From Lentisphaeria bacterium (lineage in GTDB: Bacteria > Verrucomicrobiota > Lentisphaeria > Victivallales > UBA1829), in assembly GCA_003526375.1 (NCBI GenBank), contig DPDG01000104.1:133959-140244 (forward strand): a stretch of 6,286 bases of DNA, in the 5' to 3' direction. The stretch's first letter is position 1, and every line of letters begins with the position of its first letter. A model generated the notes under the pieces. The model was not told the origin of the DNA, ran no database searches, and saw only the letters and a list, made by a program, of their open reading frames with translations. The translations under genes and the position numbers were made by a program. Of the stretch, positions 4,934 to 6,286 are shown in pieces.

Positions 4934-6286
4934 TCATTCGAACAGAAACTTCCGTGTCACGGCTTTTCCCAGAGCTTCCCCGGAGGGAAGCGATAAGGAA
5001 AACTGCTTTGCCCCCAGGGAAATGTCCAGTCTTCCGAGGTTGCGATTCATCAGGCCGTCGGCGGCAGTGACTGATACAGAACCGTCCTCCCGCTTCAGGA
5101 TCAATGCACATGGCGCCGATACCGAAAGTTTCCCCATGGATGTATTCACCTGGGTACCGGCATCGTAAAAAAGAGCCTGCACCGTCTGCCCCAGTTCCAT
5201 CGCCTGCACCTGAACGGTATTGGCAAGAATCGACGGAAGTTTCTCCGGCACCTTGCCGCCGCAGGCGACAAAATAGGCATACGTCCCGTTCTTCACTTCG
5301 CGCCCATGGTCGATCCAGAGTGAAAACATCTCCTGTTCCGTTTCCACAGCGCCGGCATTTGCCTGGCTGAGCCCGCGCCAGTTGGTACGGCGGACTTCAT
5401 GTTTGGAATGAATCTTTCCCGTGGTCGCGGACGGAAGCACTCCATACAGAAAACCGTTGTTGCCGTGCCAGTCAATCCCGTGGGCGGTAACAGGCTTTAC
5501 CGCATTTTTCGCAAGGGTCTGCTCGACCGTGGTGAAAATACTGCCCTCGTATTCGGGCGCAAGATTTTCTATTCCCGCGCCGAGTGCGCAAAAGAGATCA
5601 CCGAAAAAGAAGTAGCCCTTATTGGCACGGAGTTTCAATATCTCCGGATTCTCCTCGTGCCGCGACGGACGTTCCACAACGGAATCATTCACTTTATCAA
5701 AGATGAATCCCGCCACCGCATCACCGTCAGGGGCTGCGGCTCCTGCCGCAAATCTGCCCTGACTGCCGTAACCAAGCCAGTTCTCCACAGGCGACAGTTT
5801 TTTCGTCTGACGGGCAGTCGTTCCGGGAAGCATCGTCAACACGGCGCTGCCGAGCGCTTTGGCGCTCTCGCCCCCTTCCCGCTCAAAAAGAGTCTGCCCG
5901 TCGCAGGTGAAAAGATTGAAACCGTTGGCTCCGTCGAAATAACTTTCCAGCCCATTGGTGCGGCGGCTTGCCATATTGACAAATGCATAATATTCCGGCG
6001 TTTTGCGGATCAAGTCGTCATTATTGAAGAAATAACGTGTTCCATGATAGTTTCCCGCAGGATAGTTCAGCATGAAAAGGTTCTTCGCTTTCGCCTCGCG
6101 GCGGAATTGTTCCAGCTCCGCAATCTGCATCGGGTTCAAATAGTGACGGAAGCTGCGGAGCAGATTCTCAACCAGCGTCATGGAGGGAATTTCACGTTTT
6201 TTCGCATAATCGGGGCGCGCATTTCCGCGTTCCAGGACCGGCGGGATGGTGCCTTTATAAAAATGGGTCTTCACGGGAATTTGTGG
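4934..6286 (-). CDS. polysaccharide lyase family 8 (chondroitin/hyaluronan/xanthan lyase type), partial, C-terminal part
   Basis: This is the C-terminal roughly 450 residues of a PL8 lyase, which cleaves uronic-acid-containing polymers by beta-elimination, usually outside the cytoplasm. The frame stays open through the window edge (codons for PQIP precede the GTG at 6272-6274), so the true start and the alpha-toroid with the catalytic His and Tyr lie outside. Numbering from that GTG: R16 and R20 in LERGNARP match the GRxxSR arginine pair of chondroitin AC lyases in spacing (codons 6227-6229 and 6215-6217). The central super-sandwich follows: YAFVNMASRRTNGLES (96-111), CDGQTLF, LPGTTA (149-154), KGYFFFGDLFCALGAGIEN (219-237), FTTVEQTL and SLWIDHG (318-324). 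The lyase-8 C-terminal beta domain is about 350-446 (ALFYDAG, APCALILKREDGS). The conserved Asn after the Glu seems replaced in SYFDGAN. Family confident; substrate (chondroitin, hyaluronan or another) not determinable. It is convergent to the operon and may be regulated separately. Confidence 0.88.
   Translation of the reverse strand, partial: PQIPVKTHFYKGTIPPVLERGNARPDYAKKREIPSMTLVENLLRSFRHYLNPMQIAELEQFRREAKAKNLFMLNYPAGNYHGTRYFFNNDDLIRKTPEYYAFVNMASRRTNGLESYFDGANGFNLFTCDGQTLFEREGGESAKALGSAVLTMLPGTTARQTKKLSPVENWLGYGSQGRFAAGAAAPDGDAVAGFIFDKVNDSVVERPSRHEENPEILKLRANKGYFFFGDLFCALGAGIENLAPEYEGSIFTTVEQTLAKNAVKPVTAHGIDWHGNNGFLYGVLPSATTGKIHSKHEVRRTNWRGLSQANAGAVETEQEMFSLWIDHGREVKNGTYAYFVACGGKVPEKLPSILANTVQVQAMELGQTVQALFYDAGTQVNTSMGKLSVSAPCALILKREDGSVSVTAADGLMNRNLGRLDISLGAKQFSLSLPSGEALGKAVTRKFLFE
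4974..4991. repeat. perfect 7-bp inverted repeat in the PL8 3' coding end
   Basis: GCTTCCC (4974-4980), loop CGGA (4981-4984) and GGGAAGC (4985-4991) form a perfect GC-rich hairpin. It lies about 40 bases inside the PL8 coding end and about 80 bases beyond the stop of the convergent operon. No T-run follows on either strand, so it is not a standard intrinsic terminator. It could protect a 3' end, or be a chance result of the codons for PSGEA. Confidence 0.4.

Noticed and set aside
4952..4967. CCGT-GTC-ACGG-CTTTT as a plus-strand terminator for the operon
   Set aside because: The stem is only 4 bp with a 3-base loop and the T-run is four bases, within chance expectation inside coding DNA.

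Overview
The window suggests a member of the Lentisphaerota (Victivallis-like, class Lentisphaeria). Three things point there: a short pseudopilin-like protein with an FTLVELL N-terminus and a C-terminal DG-H motif, a Lentisphaerae-style AraC regulator beside it, and carbohydrate-active enzymes in the same short stretch. A polysaccharide lyase family 8 (PL8) enzyme fits an organism that feeds on glycosaminoglycans or similar polymers, such as a gut or host-associated bacterium. The taxonomic call is inference from gene style and was not searched.

Layout: (1) 64-960, minus strand, an AraC-family regulator, followed by a small hairpin plus T-run. (2) 961-1052, a compact AT-rich divergent promoter region. 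(3) 1053-4895, plus strand, a likely three-gene operon: a secreted multidomain glycoside-hydrolase-like protein, a pseudopilin-like protein whose ribosome-binding site lies in the last codons of the gene before it, and a cytoplasmic-looking conserved protein of unknown function with a probable TIM-barrel fold. (4) 4934-6286, minus strand and convergent, the C-terminal part of a PL8 lyase running off the right edge. No stretch over 100 bases is left without a gene. No tRNA, rRNA, CRISPR array, insertion sequence or attachment site was seen.

Working model (inference): the AraC protein senses a sugar and activates the divergent operon. The secreted enzyme and the neighbouring PL8 lyase attack a polysaccharide. 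The pseudopilin-like protein may sit at the inner membrane or periplasm as part of a type II-secretion or pilus-like apparatus that handles the enzyme or its substrate. The third operon protein may act on the released saccharide inside the cell. The most unusual points are the pseudopilin placed between two sugar-enzyme-like genes, its non-canonical cleavage site and stretched H-X(n)-DG motif, and the uncharacterised family at 4071-4895.
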